This document shows, piece by piece, positions 25,222 through 33,414 of a DNA stretch of 64,000 nucleotides (within the stretch, counting starts at the first letter, position 1; each line of letters starts with the position of its first letter). Below the pieces are notes generated by a model. It was not told where the DNA came from, did no database searches, and saw only the letters and a program-made list of their open reading frames with translations. Source of the stretch: Paenibacillus sp. J5C2022 (GTDB lineage: Bacteria; Bacillota; Bacilli; Paenibacillales; Paenibacillaceae); contig NZ_JAOQJC010000018.1 in NCBI RefSeq assembly GCF_025567625.1, forward strand, positions 1 through 64,000, given 5' to 3'. The position numbers and the translations under genes are program-made.

Positions 25222-25716
25222 TTAAGAAATAGGTCGGAAGAAGGTTACTTGCAGCAGCTTCAGCGCCTCTGCTGTCTCCGCCAGCTTCTCTTCGGGTACG
25301 CCTTCCACTCGGCTCATGAACTGCTCTCTCATATACGCAAAAGCCTCGCTCATCCGTTCCAGTCCGAGCGGCGACAGCGTAATGTACTGCTTCCTTCCGT
25401 CCTCAGGATCATCCACCCGTTCGCACATTCCTTTGTCCGTCAGCTTCCTCAGCTCGCGGCTGGCATTGGGCATCGACAGGCCCATGCAATCGCTAATCTT
25501 GCTCATCGTTAACGGCTGCTCGACAGCCATATATTCCAATATGTCGTATTGAAGGGACGTTACCTCTCGCAGCATCGGATTCCCTTTCTTCACTTCATGC
25601 ATAATTGTATGAAAGGCGTTGATGAACGAGAAAAGCTCCTTGAATAATACGTCTTGGGGATTTGCTTCGATTCGGCCAGCCGATATACTGACGCCCTTTT
25701 CTTTCTCATGATGCAT
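25222..25716 (-). CDS. MarR-family transcriptional regulator
   Basis: A 164-residue winged-helix regulator with 'LREVTSLQYDILEYMAVEQPLTMSKISD', 'MGLSMPNASRELRKLTDKGMCERVDDPEDGRKQYITLSPLG' (helix-turn-helix and wing), and a C-terminal dimer helix. ATG 25716 has GGAGGT seven bases upstream, better than the two in-frame ATGs before it. It is divergent from a flavodoxin-fold oxidoreductase, with two TTATCA-type dyads between. This is the usual arrangement for a repressor that senses electrophiles, phenols or quinones and controls its own neighbour. Confidence 0.88.
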   Translation of the reverse strand: MHHEKEKGVSISAGRIEANPQDVLFKELFSFINAFHTIMHEVKKGNPMLREVTSLQYDILEYMAVEQPLTMSKISDCMGLSMPNASRELRKLTDKGMCERVDDPEDGRKQYITLSPLGLERMSEAFAYMREQFMSRVEGVPEEKLAETAEALKLLQVTFFRPIS

Positions 25717-25767
25717 GTTATCCACCTCCATACCGTCTATTATGTCCATTTAGTTATTAAAAGATAA

Positions 25768-25822
25768 TTATCATTTGACAATAAAATAATCGGTGTGCTA
25801 CTATTTCATTATCAAATGATAA
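25768..25822 (+). promoter_or_regulatory. divergent promoter with two MarR-type operators
   Basis: TTGACA (25775-25780), 18 bp, TACTAT (25799-25804) drives the oxidoreductase gene. A dyad TTATCATTTGACAATAA (25768-25784) overlaps the -35. A perfect TTATCA-AA-TGATAA (25809-25822) overlaps the start site. Binding of the divergent MarR protein to both would block transcription. Confidence 0.7.
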
Positions 25823-25837
25823 CAAAGAAGGTGTCCA

Positions 25838-26425
25838 ATGAAAACCCTGGTTATTTACACGCATCCCAATCATGAGAGCTTGAACCATGCGTTCCTCCAG
25901 AAAACGCTGCAAGGCATGAAAGAAAATCCGCATATGCAGGAAGTGCGGGTGCTCGATCTGTACGCGGAAGATTTCAACCCTGCGCTAGTCTTCAACAAGG
26001 AGAAGAAGAGACGCGACCTGCATCTGGAACCGGAGCTTGAGAAGTATCGTCAGCAGATTCTGTGGGCTGACAAGATCGTCTTCATATACCCTATCTGGTG
26101 GGGACGACCTCCTGCCATGCTGCTCGGTTATATCGACCGGCTGTTCGCCACGAACTTCGCTTATCGGGATATCGGAAAGACGATGCCGGAAGGGCTGCTA
26201 AAAGGAAAATCTGTCGTCTGTATATCGACGATGCAAGGACCTCCACTATACACATTATACTGGTTGTACAATGCGCATAAAGTACTTATGCGAAAAGCTC
26301 TGTTCCAATATGTAGGCATCAAAAAAGTGAAATTCTTCGAATTCGGAAGCATGGAGAAGAAGAACGGGAAACAAGCAGAGAAGCTGGATAAAATCTATCG
26401 TTACTTCAAAACGCTTGCTTCCTGA
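25838..26425 (+). CDS. NAD(P)H-dependent flavodoxin-fold oxidoreductase
   Basis: A 195-residue member of the Flavodoxin_2 family (quinone reductase, YwrO/KefF/MdaB-like). The FMN/FAD phosphate loop region is 'LVIYTHPNHESLNHAF' (residues 3-18), and 'DKIVFIYPIWWGRPPAMLLGYIDRLF' is the conserved flavin-contacting stretch. Such enzymes perform two-electron reduction of quinones or related electrophiles. Control by the divergent MarR regulator fits a response to quinone or electrophile stress. GAAGG precedes the ATG. It ends at a bidirectional terminator shared with the convergent sulfatase gene. Confidence 0.87.
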   Translation: MKTLVIYTHPNHESLNHAFLQKTLQGMKENPHMQEVRVLDLYAEDFNPALVFNKEKKRRDLHLEPELEKYRQQILWADKIVFIYPIWWGRPPAMLLGYIDRLFATNFAYRDIGKTMPEGLLKGKSVVCISTMQGPPLYTLYWLYNAHKVLMRKALFQYVGIKKVKFFEFGSMEKKNGKQAEKLDKIYRYFKTLAS

Positions 26426-26430
26426 GCAAA

Positions 26431-26465
26431 GAAAACCGGCTGACCGTTATTTGCGGTCAGCCGGC
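26431..26465. terminator. bidirectional terminator between oxidoreductase and sulfatase
   Basis: CCGGCTGACCG-TTATTTG-CGGTCAGCCGG is a perfect 11-bp stem. On the minus strand it is followed by TTTTCTTT, which favours termination of the sulfatase operon (stop at 26513). Confidence 0.85.
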
Positions 26466-26512
26466 TCTATCGCGAATCGGCAGAAGCTGCGCAAAGCGCA
26501 CTCCTCACCGAA

Positions 26513-27982
26513 TCAGCTTCTAACCGCCTCAATACGCTTCTTATAATTGGGGGATGTCAAGTATGGCTTGCCTGCTTGACTGACCAGACCCGCCTCATCC
26601 GTCAAGCCTGCGTTCCGCGGTGCAAGCTCATCGATCAGACGCTGTCGCCATTTCAGCAGCTCCGGCTGCTTGTCCGGATGCGCCTTCAAATCGCACAGCT
26701 CCATCGGATCGCTCTCCAGATCGAACAGCTGCTCCTCATGCAGACGAGGAAGCCATACATATTTCATCTTTCCGTCGGTCAAATATTGCGTTTCCTGCTC
26801 CTCCGCATAGCATGTGCTGTGCTCGCCATGCACATACGAACGCCAGCCATCGCTCTTGCCCAGCATCAAATCCACCATGCTGCTGCCGTCAACACAATCA
26901 GGAACGGACACTCCCGCCGCCTCCAGCACCGTCGGCATAATATCCTGCAGCGTTACCGGCTCTTCGACGATCTGCTTCTGCCGGCCGAGGGAGGCTGGCA
27001 GCTTGACGATCATCGGGATATGGGCAGATCCTTCATAAGCATAAGTCTTCCGCCATAGATGGTGGTCGCCTAGCATGTCCCCATGGTCAGACATGAACAT
27101 GATCAACGTATTGTTCATCAGACCATTCTTGTTCAAGTACATCAGCAGCCTTCCGATTTGATGATCGATATGATGAATCAAGCCGTAATACCCCGCACGT
27201 GCCCGATGAATTTCTTCTTCACTGCGCTTGCCCCGCCAAGCGAACGGCTTCCTTGATTCTACCGGATCGTCGTGCCGCTCCGCCCAGTCGCCCACTGCCG
27301 GCATCGGAAGCTTCTTGTTCAAGTACAAATTGAAGTAAAATTCCGGCGCATCATAAGGCGAATGCGGTCTGGCGAATGATGTCTTCAGAAAGAACGGTTG
27401 ATTCGGATCGCGCCGCTCCAAAAATGCGATAGATTCATTCACCGTCCAATTGCTTGGATGCAGAAACTCAGGGGCATGATAAGGTCTGGCCATCCAGGAA
27501 TTCCAATCGATGCCGTGATCCGTTATGCCGTAATCGCCTGTCTTGTGCTGATCGAACCATCCCTTATAATCGGATACGAATCCAGGGTCCTCCACACGTC
27601 CCGATTCATCCAGTACCGTATGATGAAAGCCGTTAAGCGATCTCTGCGGATGAAAGTGCATCTTTCCGACTCCCTGCGTATGATAGCCGGCTTTGGCCAG
27701 TTCGCCGGGCAATGTGTGGGGGAAGCCGGTGGTCTTGCCACCTTGCCCCCCTCCCATGCCAAGAATGCCTGTCTGCCACGTATTCATGCCTGTCATCAGA
27801 CATGCTCTGGCCGGAACACAAGATGGACTCGGGGTGTAAGCATGCTTGAATACTGTGCCTTGCGAAGCCAGCCAATCGAGATTGGCCGTTTCAATACAAT
27901 CGTTCCCATAACACCCCAGCGTATCCCAGCGCTGTTGATCCGTCATAATCAGCACAATATTCGGTCTTTTATCACGCATCAT
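26513..27982 (-). CDS. sulfatase, FGly-dependent
   Basis: A type I sulfatase of 489 residues that removes sulfate esters. The metal-binding start is 'NIVLIMTDQQRWDTLGCYGN', and the maturation motif C-V-P-A-R ('SPSCVPARACLMTG') provides the cysteine converted to formylglycine. 'GKMHFHP' and 'FMSDHGDMLGDHHLW' carry further active-site residues. There is no signal peptide, so it acts inside the cell on imported oligosaccharides (inference). It is last in the operon, 49 bp after the arylsulfatase gene. The ATG at 27982 follows GGGAGG. The substrate is not evident; the relatives act on sulfated sugars. No anaerobic maturase or FGE gene is in the window. Confidence 0.9.
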   Translation of the reverse strand: MMRDKRPNIVLIMTDQQRWDTLGCYGNDCIETANLDWLASQGTVFKHAYTPSPSCVPARACLMTGMNTWQTGILGMGGGQGGKTTGFPHTLPGELAKAGYHTQGVGKMHFHPQRSLNGFHHTVLDESGRVEDPGFVSDYKGWFDQHKTGDYGITDHGIDWNSWMARPYHAPEFLHPSNWTVNESIAFLERRDPNQPFFLKTSFARPHSPYDAPEFYFNLYLNKKLPMPAVGDWAERHDDPVESRKPFAWRGKRSEEEIHRARAGYYGLIHHIDHQIGRLLMYLNKNGLMNNTLIMFMSDHGDMLGDHHLWRKTYAYEGSAHIPMIVKLPASLGRQKQIVEEPVTLQDIMPTVLEAAGVSVPDCVDGSSMVDLMLGKSDGWRSYVHGEHSTCYAEEQETQYLTDGKMKYVWLPRLHEEQLFDLESDPMELCDLKAHPDKQPELLKWRQRLIDELAPRNAGLTDEAGLVSQAGKPYLTSPNYKKRIEAVRS

Positions 27983-28031
27983 TTCAACCTCCCGATAGGT
28001 CGTTCAATTGTATATCAAGGTTGTGCCTCAA

Positions 28032-29627
28032 TTACACTCTGCTCTTCATAGCCAATAATTGTGATCTTTCCACCACGTCACAACGTTCAGCCCAAGCAAC
28101 ATATGCCGCATGCAGGTATTGGACCTTCTCGGGATACTGTCCCGCTACATCATGGAGCTCCGTCCGATCCTCTTCCATGTTGTACAGCTCCCAATCCCCT
28201 CTGAACTTCTTGACAAGCTTCCACTTGCCGTCGCGAACGGCGCAATTCCCCTCGTGCTCCCAGTAGATAAGCCGCTCTCTATCCCATGCCTGGCCGTGCA
28301 GCAGATTCTTAAAGCTCTCCCCCTCTAGCGGAGTAACAGAGTTCCCTTGCCGCTCAGCAGGATAAGCTGCGCCGGCAATGTCAAGACAAGTAGCCATAAT
28401 ATCTGCAATATGAAGCGGCTGTTGTACCGGATCGGTAATTCGCTCTATCCCTTGAGGCCAATGGGCTATGAAGGGGGTGGATATACCGCCCTCATGAACC
28501 CAGTGCTTGTAGAAGCGGAACGGTGTATTGCTGGCATTGGCCCAAGGCAGATCGTAGCTCATATAAGTATCCTCGGCTCCCGGCATACGGGACGGATCAT
28601 TGCCAGGGACGACCTTGCTTCCGTCTCTGGCTGGATAGACGGAATTCTCAATCCAGCCGTTCTCCTCCAGCAGTTCAGCGCAGCCGCCGTTATCGGACAA
28701 GAACAAAATCAGGGTATCCTCTTCAATCCCGCATTCACTAAGCTTACCCATCATTCTCCCGATGCCTTGATCCATTCGGTCTACTTGAGCGGCATATACC
28801 GCCATACGGGCATCTTCCCATTCCTTATTCGGCACTTGCTCCCATGAAGGAGCTTGCGCATCTCGCGGACTAAGCGACCATTGATCCGATATCATTCCGC
28901 TATCCACCAATCGGTTGTATCTACCTTCTCTTAATCGATCCCATCCTGTCATATATTTACCAGAGTACTTATCAATATCTTCTTGAACAGCGTGCAGCGG
29001 CCAATGCGGCGCAGTATAGGCCACATAAAGGAAGAAGGGATCTGATTCATTCGCAAAATCCTCTATACACGACAGGGCATAGTCCGAAATGGCATCGGTA
29101 TAATAGTAATCATCCCCCGGTGTACGATCGATCAACTGATCTCCTTCCATTAAGGTGTGCGGGTGAAAGTAGCTTCCCGCCCCCGCCAATGTTCCGTAGA
29201 AGCGATCAAAGCCTCTCTGAACAGGAATGGGCTTCCCTTCACTGCCCGGCTGCCAACGCTCCTTCTCATCGATCGCGTAATTCCCGCCTACATGCCACTT
29301 CCCTGACATACCGGTCTGATACCCGCTGTCCTTCAGCGCTTCGGCTATCGTCACACAATCGTCTCGCAAGTACCCTTGATAGGCGGGGGTGCCCATATCA
29401 TCCACCATGTACCCCACCCCTGCTTGATGCGGGTAGAGGCCGGTTAACAATGAAGCGCGGCTTGGACAGCAACGAGCTGTATTGTACATCTGGGCAAAGC
29501 GCACTCCACGCTCTGCAAGCTTATCCAGGTTAGGTGTAGCGATTTCTCCACCGTAACATCCGATGTCCGAGAAACCCATATCATCAGCCATTATAAGTAT
29601 GATGTTGGGCCGCTTAACATTCTTCAT
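28032..29627 (-). CDS. arylsulfatase-type sulfatase, FGly-dependent
   Basis: A sulfatase of 531 residues with the start motif 'RPNIILIMADDMGFSDIGCYG', the FGly motif C-C-P-S-R in 'NTARCCPSRASLLTG', 'SGKWHVGG', and 'FLSDNGGCAEL'. The long form with C-terminal 'DWELYNMEEDRTELHD' is typical of arylsulfatase A/choline-sulfatase-like S1 enzymes. It has no signal peptide, so it is cytoplasmic. ATG 29627 is chosen over the ATG at 29636, which is too close to GGAG. It lies 10 bp or less after the permease gene and belongs to the same operon as the binding protein and permeases, which argues for a sulfated oligosaccharide as the imported substrate. Confidence 0.9.
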   Translation of the reverse strand: MKNVKRPNIILIMADDMGFSDIGCYGGEIATPNLDKLAERGVRFAQMYNTARCCPSRASLLTGLYPHQAGVGYMVDDMGTPAYQGYLRDDCVTIAEALKDSGYQTGMSGKWHVGGNYAIDEKERWQPGSEGKPIPVQRGFDRFYGTLAGAGSYFHPHTLMEGDQLIDRTPGDDYYYTDAISDYALSCIEDFANESDPFFLYVAYTAPHWPLHAVQEDIDKYSGKYMTGWDRLREGRYNRLVDSGMISDQWSLSPRDAQAPSWEQVPNKEWEDARMAVYAAQVDRMDQGIGRMMGKLSECGIEEDTLILFLSDNGGCAELLEENGWIENSVYPARDGSKVVPGNDPSRMPGAEDTYMSYDLPWANASNTPFRFYKHWVHEGGISTPFIAHWPQGIERITDPVQQPLHIADIMATCLDIAGAAYPAERQGNSVTPLEGESFKNLLHGQAWDRERLIYWEHEGNCAVRDGKWKLVKKFRGDWELYNMEEDRTELHDVAGQYPEKVQYLHAAYVAWAERCDVVERSQLLAMKSRV

Positions 29628-29645
29628 CCCATCCATTCTCCTTCG

Positions 29646-30518
29646 TTATCCTTTGATCGCTCCAATCATGACACCTTTAACAAAGTACTTCTGAAGGAAC
29701 GGATATACACTTATAATTGGCAGAATAGTCACCATAATGAGAGCGTACCTCAATTGAAGAGGGGGTAAGCTGTCGACTACACTTTCTCCCGCTACTTCAG
29801 AGATTTCAGACGATAGCTGTACCAGGATTTTCATAAGGTATAGTTGTAAAGGCTGTAATTCCGGCGATGGCAAATACAACATGGCATTAAAGAAGGCATT
29901 CCAGTGAGTAACAGCGTAGAAAAGTGTCAATACGGCAATGATAGGCATCGATATGGGGACCATAATCTTGTACATGATTTTCAAATCGTTGGCACCATCA
30001 ATTTTCGCCGATTCCACAATCTCTTCAGGGATACCTTGATAATAAGTCCGGGCGATAATTAAGTTCCAGGCGCTTATGGCATTAGGCAATACCATCGCCC
30101 ATCGCGTATCGTATAACCCAAGATTATTAATGAGAATGAAGTTCGGAATGATCCCGCCTCCGAAAAACATAGTGAAGGCGATAATAAACATAATTTGATT
30201 TCGCGCGAAAAAACTTCTGCGAGACAAAGCGTACGCGGCCATTACGGTGAAGGTCACATTAATAGTTGTCCCTACGATCGTATACCAGACTGTGTTATAG
30301 TAGCTGGTCCAGATCATTTTATTTTGAAATATTTGTTTGTACGCTTCCAAAGAAAAGCCTTGGGGGAATAACCAAACCTCCTCATTCAATACAGATACAG
30401 GATTGCTGATAGAAGAGCTTGCGACAAAAATAATGGGATACAAAGTAATAAGGATGATCAATACCATGAAGACATTCAACATGTTGTTTTCTATTTTACC
30501 CCAGACGGATACTTTCAT
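29646..30518 (-). CDS. carbohydrate ABC permease, YtcP/LplC-like
   Basis: A 290-residue permease with about six transmembrane helices and the EAA loop 'EEIVESAKIDGANDLKIMYKIMVPISMPIIAVL'. The C terminus 'YPFLQKYFVKGVMIGAIKG' is diagnostic of the YtcP/LplC subfamily. It pairs with the permease gene just upstream (16 bp away). TAAAGGAGGGGG precedes the start. It functions with the binding protein encoded at 31531-33177. The operon has no ATPase, and such systems use a shared MsmX/MsmK-type ATPase. Confidence 0.92.
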   Translation of the reverse strand: MKVSVWGKIENNMLNVFMVLIILITLYPIIFVASSSISNPVSVLNEEVWLFPQGFSLEAYKQIFQNKMIWTSYYNTVWYTIVGTTINVTFTVMAAYALSRRSFFARNQIMFIIAFTMFFGGGIIPNFILINNLGLYDTRWAMVLPNAISAWNLIIARTYYQGIPEEIVESAKIDGANDLKIMYKIMVPISMPIIAVLTLFYAVTHWNAFFNAMLYLPSPELQPLQLYLMKILVQLSSEISEVAGESVVDSLPPLQLRYALIMVTILPIISVYPFLQKYFVKGVMIGAIKG

Positions 30519-30534
30519 ATGGCTTCCCCCTCCT

Positions 30535-31440
30535 TTACCATAGACTGTTTTGTGTCAGTTTTTTACTAATCCGATTCATAGCGATTAACAATACAAAGTT
30601 AATAATGGCATTAAATAATCCAACTGCCGCGCCGAAGCTGTATTGGCTTCCTAATATGCCTCTTCTGTAAACGTAAGTGGAAATAACATCGGCTACTTCG
30701 TAGGTACTCGGATTATACATAAGTATAATTTTCTCAAAGCCTACATCCAGCAGATTACCGACCCTTAAAATTAGCAGAATCATAATGACAGGTAGAATCC
30801 CGGGCAGTGTAACACTCCACATCTGCTGCCAACGGTTCGCCCCGTCCATGCGAGCCGCTTCATACAATTGAGGATCAATCGCACTGATTGCGGCCAAGTA
30901 AATGATCGATGAGAAACCAAAATTCTGCCACACAGAGGAACCGATATATAAGGTTCTGAACCATGAAGGGTCATTAAAAAAATCTATTGACTTATAGCCA
31001 AACGATTCAATCAACGTGTTGATGACACCGTCAACAGGATGAAGAAAGTTGACCATAATGCCGACCACGATAACTACTGACAAAAAATGAGGCATATAAG
31101 TGACCGTTTGGATCGTTCTCTTGAACAGTCCATCCTTATACTCGTTTAAGAGCAACGCGAACACAATAGGTATCGGAAATTCAATCAATATGCTATATAA
31201 ACTTAGCAGAATTGTATTTTTAAGCAATCTGAAAAAATAGTAAGATTCGAAAAACTGGGCAAACCAATGAAAGCCTACCCATTCACTTCCCATAATCCCA
31301 TTGGCAATCGAAAACTTTTTGAACGCAATGACTAACCCATACATGGGGACGTAATGAAACAATGCATAATAAAGAATAGCGGGAAGCAACAGCAAGATTA
31401 AATATTTATCTCTTTTGATGACTTTTAATGCTTTTGGCAT
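30535..31440 (-). CDS. carbohydrate ABC permease, LplB-like
   Basis: A 301-residue membrane permease, partner of the YtcP-type subunit downstream. It shows the N-terminal 'LLLLPAILYYALFHYVPMYGLVIAFKKF' and the EAA loop 'LYEAARMDGANRWQQMWSVTLPGILPVIMILLIL', the LplB/YteP pattern. It lies 90 bp after the binding protein gene, with a 16-bp-arm hairpin in the gap. Substrate class is inferred from the adjacent sulfatases. Confidence 0.92.
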   Translation of the reverse strand: MPKALKVIKRDKYLILLLLPAILYYALFHYVPMYGLVIAFKKFSIANGIMGSEWVGFHWFAQFFESYYFFRLLKNTILLSLYSILIEFPIPIVFALLLNEYKDGLFKRTIQTVTYMPHFLSVVIVVGIMVNFLHPVDGVINTLIESFGYKSIDFFNDPSWFRTLYIGSSVWQNFGFSSIIYLAAISAIDPQLYEAARMDGANRWQQMWSVTLPGILPVIMILLILRVGNLLDVGFEKIILMYNPSTYEVADVISTYVYRRGILGSQYSFGAAVGLFNAIINFVLLIAMNRISKKLTQNSLW

Positions 31441-31484
31441 ATGAACTCACTCATTTCTCCCTCCGGATGGTCTAGCTGTCAATG

Positions 31485-31519
31485 AAGGAATTGGGGAATG
31501 ATACATTCCCCAATTCCTT
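31485..31519. other. intercistronic 16-bp hairpin after the binding-protein gene
   Basis: AAGGAATTGGGGAATG-ATA-CATTCCCCAATTCCTT is a perfect stem with a 3-nt loop and no T run. It sits right after the binding protein stop (31531) and before the permeases. It is likely a 3' stabiliser giving more binding protein than permease. Confidence 0.7.
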
Positions 31520-31530
31520 ATAGCGCTTAC

Positions 31531-33177
31531 CTACTGGTTGCTGCGATCATATTGTGTTTGTTTGATTTCAACCACCCGCTCGATGCCCATTCTCTTCAGT
31601 GTGGACACGAAGTTGTCGAACTCGCTTATCGGCTTATTGCCCATAACAAACTTCTGGATCATCTCGTCTTCATAAGTGGTAATATCCACGATGAGCGAGC
31701 TCAATTCTTCTACTTCCTCGCTTGTGCCTAGCATCGATGGGAACGGCTCAATCATGTATTCCTGAGCCCCATCTGCGAATTGCACAACCTTCTCTGGAGT
31801 CGTCTGAGTCTTGAAGTCATATAATTGATGGCTGAGGAATGATGGGAATGCCCCTAACTTGCGCAGAGAGTCAATAGGGGATAAACCATCAGGATTATTC
31901 GTAATATACTCAGTGAATACAGGCTTGCCGTCTTTCATCGTATAAGATTGACCTTCGATTCCGAAGTTTTGCAGCAATAAGCCTTCTTCACTAGCCCACA
32001 AGTAATCAATCCATTTGACAGCGATTTCAGGATGCTTGGTATCCTTCAGCACACCGTAACGGCCGCCCATAGGCGATCTCTTGATAATGTACCGCTCACC
32101 TTCCATATTGACAGGCGGCAGAACTGGAATATATTCACCTTCAATTCCAGAATTGGCGATATCCTTGTTGTACCTGTCTACTACTGGCAGTTGGTGAGGT
32201 GTGGTTCCCACATTACCTTTGGCTACCATGGAAATCGTTTTCTTCTCGTCGTTACTAGCGAATTCAGGATCAAGTAAACCCTCATTATACAGCTTATTAA
32301 GGAAGGTCAGGAATTCTTTAAATGCCGGTTGATCATATTGGTAATATAATTTCCCATTCTCGTTAATCCAGATGTTGCTTCCTGGGTAAATACCGAATGC
32401 CGATCCCAGCAAAGAATAATCTGCGAATCCATGGCTTACAATCATCGGAATTTCATCAGCTTGGCCATTGCCATTAGGATCCTGTTCCTTGAAAGCCTTC
32501 AGCATATTGTACCAGTCATCAGCTGTTTCGGGTTCTGACAAGCCCAGATTATCCAGCCAATCCTTACGAAGCATATATACTCTGGGGTTTAAGGTGTTCA
32601 CCTTCTTCATTAGTTCACCCACTGCGTATATATGTCCATCAGGCGATGTCAGTATTTTTTTTAGGTCCGGATGCTCTTCGAACAATTTTACGATATTGGG
32701 AGCATTCTGCTCGTTGATATACTCATCTAATGGAAGCAGAATCCCTTCCGATCCATACCTTACTACATCCGCACCAGCTCCGAAGGGAGGTATGGCGAAG
32801 ATATCCGGCAGATCCTTCCCGGCTGCTAAGCGAGTTTGAATGGAAGTGTTATATTGGCTAAAAGGATGCATCTGCCAATTAATTTTGACTCCGGTCCGTT
32901 TCTCCATCTCCTGGAAGATTGGCAGGTTATCATTATGAGTGATATTAGGCGACCAGCTGTCAACACCGGCGAAGGTTAAGGTCACATCATCATTGGCGAA
33001 AGGAAGCTTATATTCTTCGGTTGCGCTCGTTCCTTCTCCTTGCTTGTTGTCATTGTTGTCCTTCTGGGAACTGTTCTTACTTGTCTTGTCATTACTAGGA
33101 TTTGATGAACAAGCAGATAGCACTAAACCTATCACCATAATCAAAGATAATACGATCATCAACTGTCTTCTCAACAT
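31531..33177 (-). CDS. extracellular sugar-binding lipoprotein, LplA-like
   Basis: A 548-residue substrate-binding lipoprotein. The lipobox 'LVLSACSSN' (Cys about 23) is followed by a charged, Ser/Asn/Lys-rich linker and a large two-lobed binding domain of the LplA/YtcQ type ('KRTGVKINWQMHP', 'LPDIFAIPPFGAGADVV', 'VKWIDYLWASEEGLLLQNFG'). It is first of a five-gene operon (binding protein, two permeases, two sulfatases). A cre-like site lies about 30 bp upstream, pointing to glucose repression, and a membrane AraC regulator gene is upstream in the same direction. Confidence 0.9.
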   Translation of the reverse strand: MLRRQLMIVLSLIMVIGLVLSACSSNPSNDKTSKNSSQKDNNDNKQGEGTSATEEYKLPFANDDVTLTFAGVDSWSPNITHNDNLPIFQEMEKRTGVKINWQMHPFSQYNTSIQTRLAAGKDLPDIFAIPPFGAGADVVRYGSEGILLPLDEYINEQNAPNIVKLFEEHPDLKKILTSPDGHIYAVGELMKKVNTLNPRVYMLRKDWLDNLGLSEPETADDWYNMLKAFKEQDPNGNGQADEIPMIVSHGFADYSLLGSAFGIYPGSNIWINENGKLYYQYDQPAFKEFLTFLNKLYNEGLLDPEFASNDEKKTISMVAKGNVGTTPHQLPVVDRYNKDIANSGIEGEYIPVLPPVNMEGERYIIKRSPMGGRYGVLKDTKHPEIAVKWIDYLWASEEGLLLQNFGIEGQSYTMKDGKPVFTEYITNNPDGLSPIDSLRKLGAFPSFLSHQLYDFKTQTTPEKVVQFADGAQEYMIEPFPSMLGTSEEVEELSSLIVDITTYEDEMIQKFVMGNKPISEFDNFVSTLKRMGIERVVEIKQTQYDRSNQ

Positions 33178-33206
33178 GTAGAATACCCCTTTCAGTATGA
33201 ACTCAA

Positions 33207-33220
33207 AAAAGCGCTTTCTT
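33207..33220 (-). promoter_or_regulatory. cre-like CcpA site upstream of the binding-protein operon
   Basis: AAAAGCGCTTTCTT matches the core of the catabolite-responsive element (WTGNAANCGNWNNCW). It lies 30 bp upstream of the lipoprotein start, in a position to block transcription or ribosome loading when preferred sugars are present. Confidence 0.55.
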
Positions 33221-33391
33221 TTTTAACATGAATCCGTCGTTTGTACTTCCTCGATTGCAGTCCTCCCTTCCGCAATCTCATGGTAGGGGAAGAAGCTCAG
33301 AGCAAGCAACGAACAAAAATTGAGAGCATCATTTTTTTTTACAATTCGCTGCAAACATCATTTGAAAAGGCATACATTTCTTTACGTTTAC

Positions 33392-33414
33392 AAAAACCGC
33401 TTTGAACAAAGCGG
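33392..33414 (-). terminator. terminator of the AraC regulator gene
   Basis: On the minus strand CCGCTTTG-TT-CAAAGCGG is followed by TTTTTG. It begins at the base after the stop codon of the regulator at 33415. The rest of 33221-33391 is leader DNA with one short inverted repeat (GATTGC..GCAATC, 33253-33277). Confidence 0.85.
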
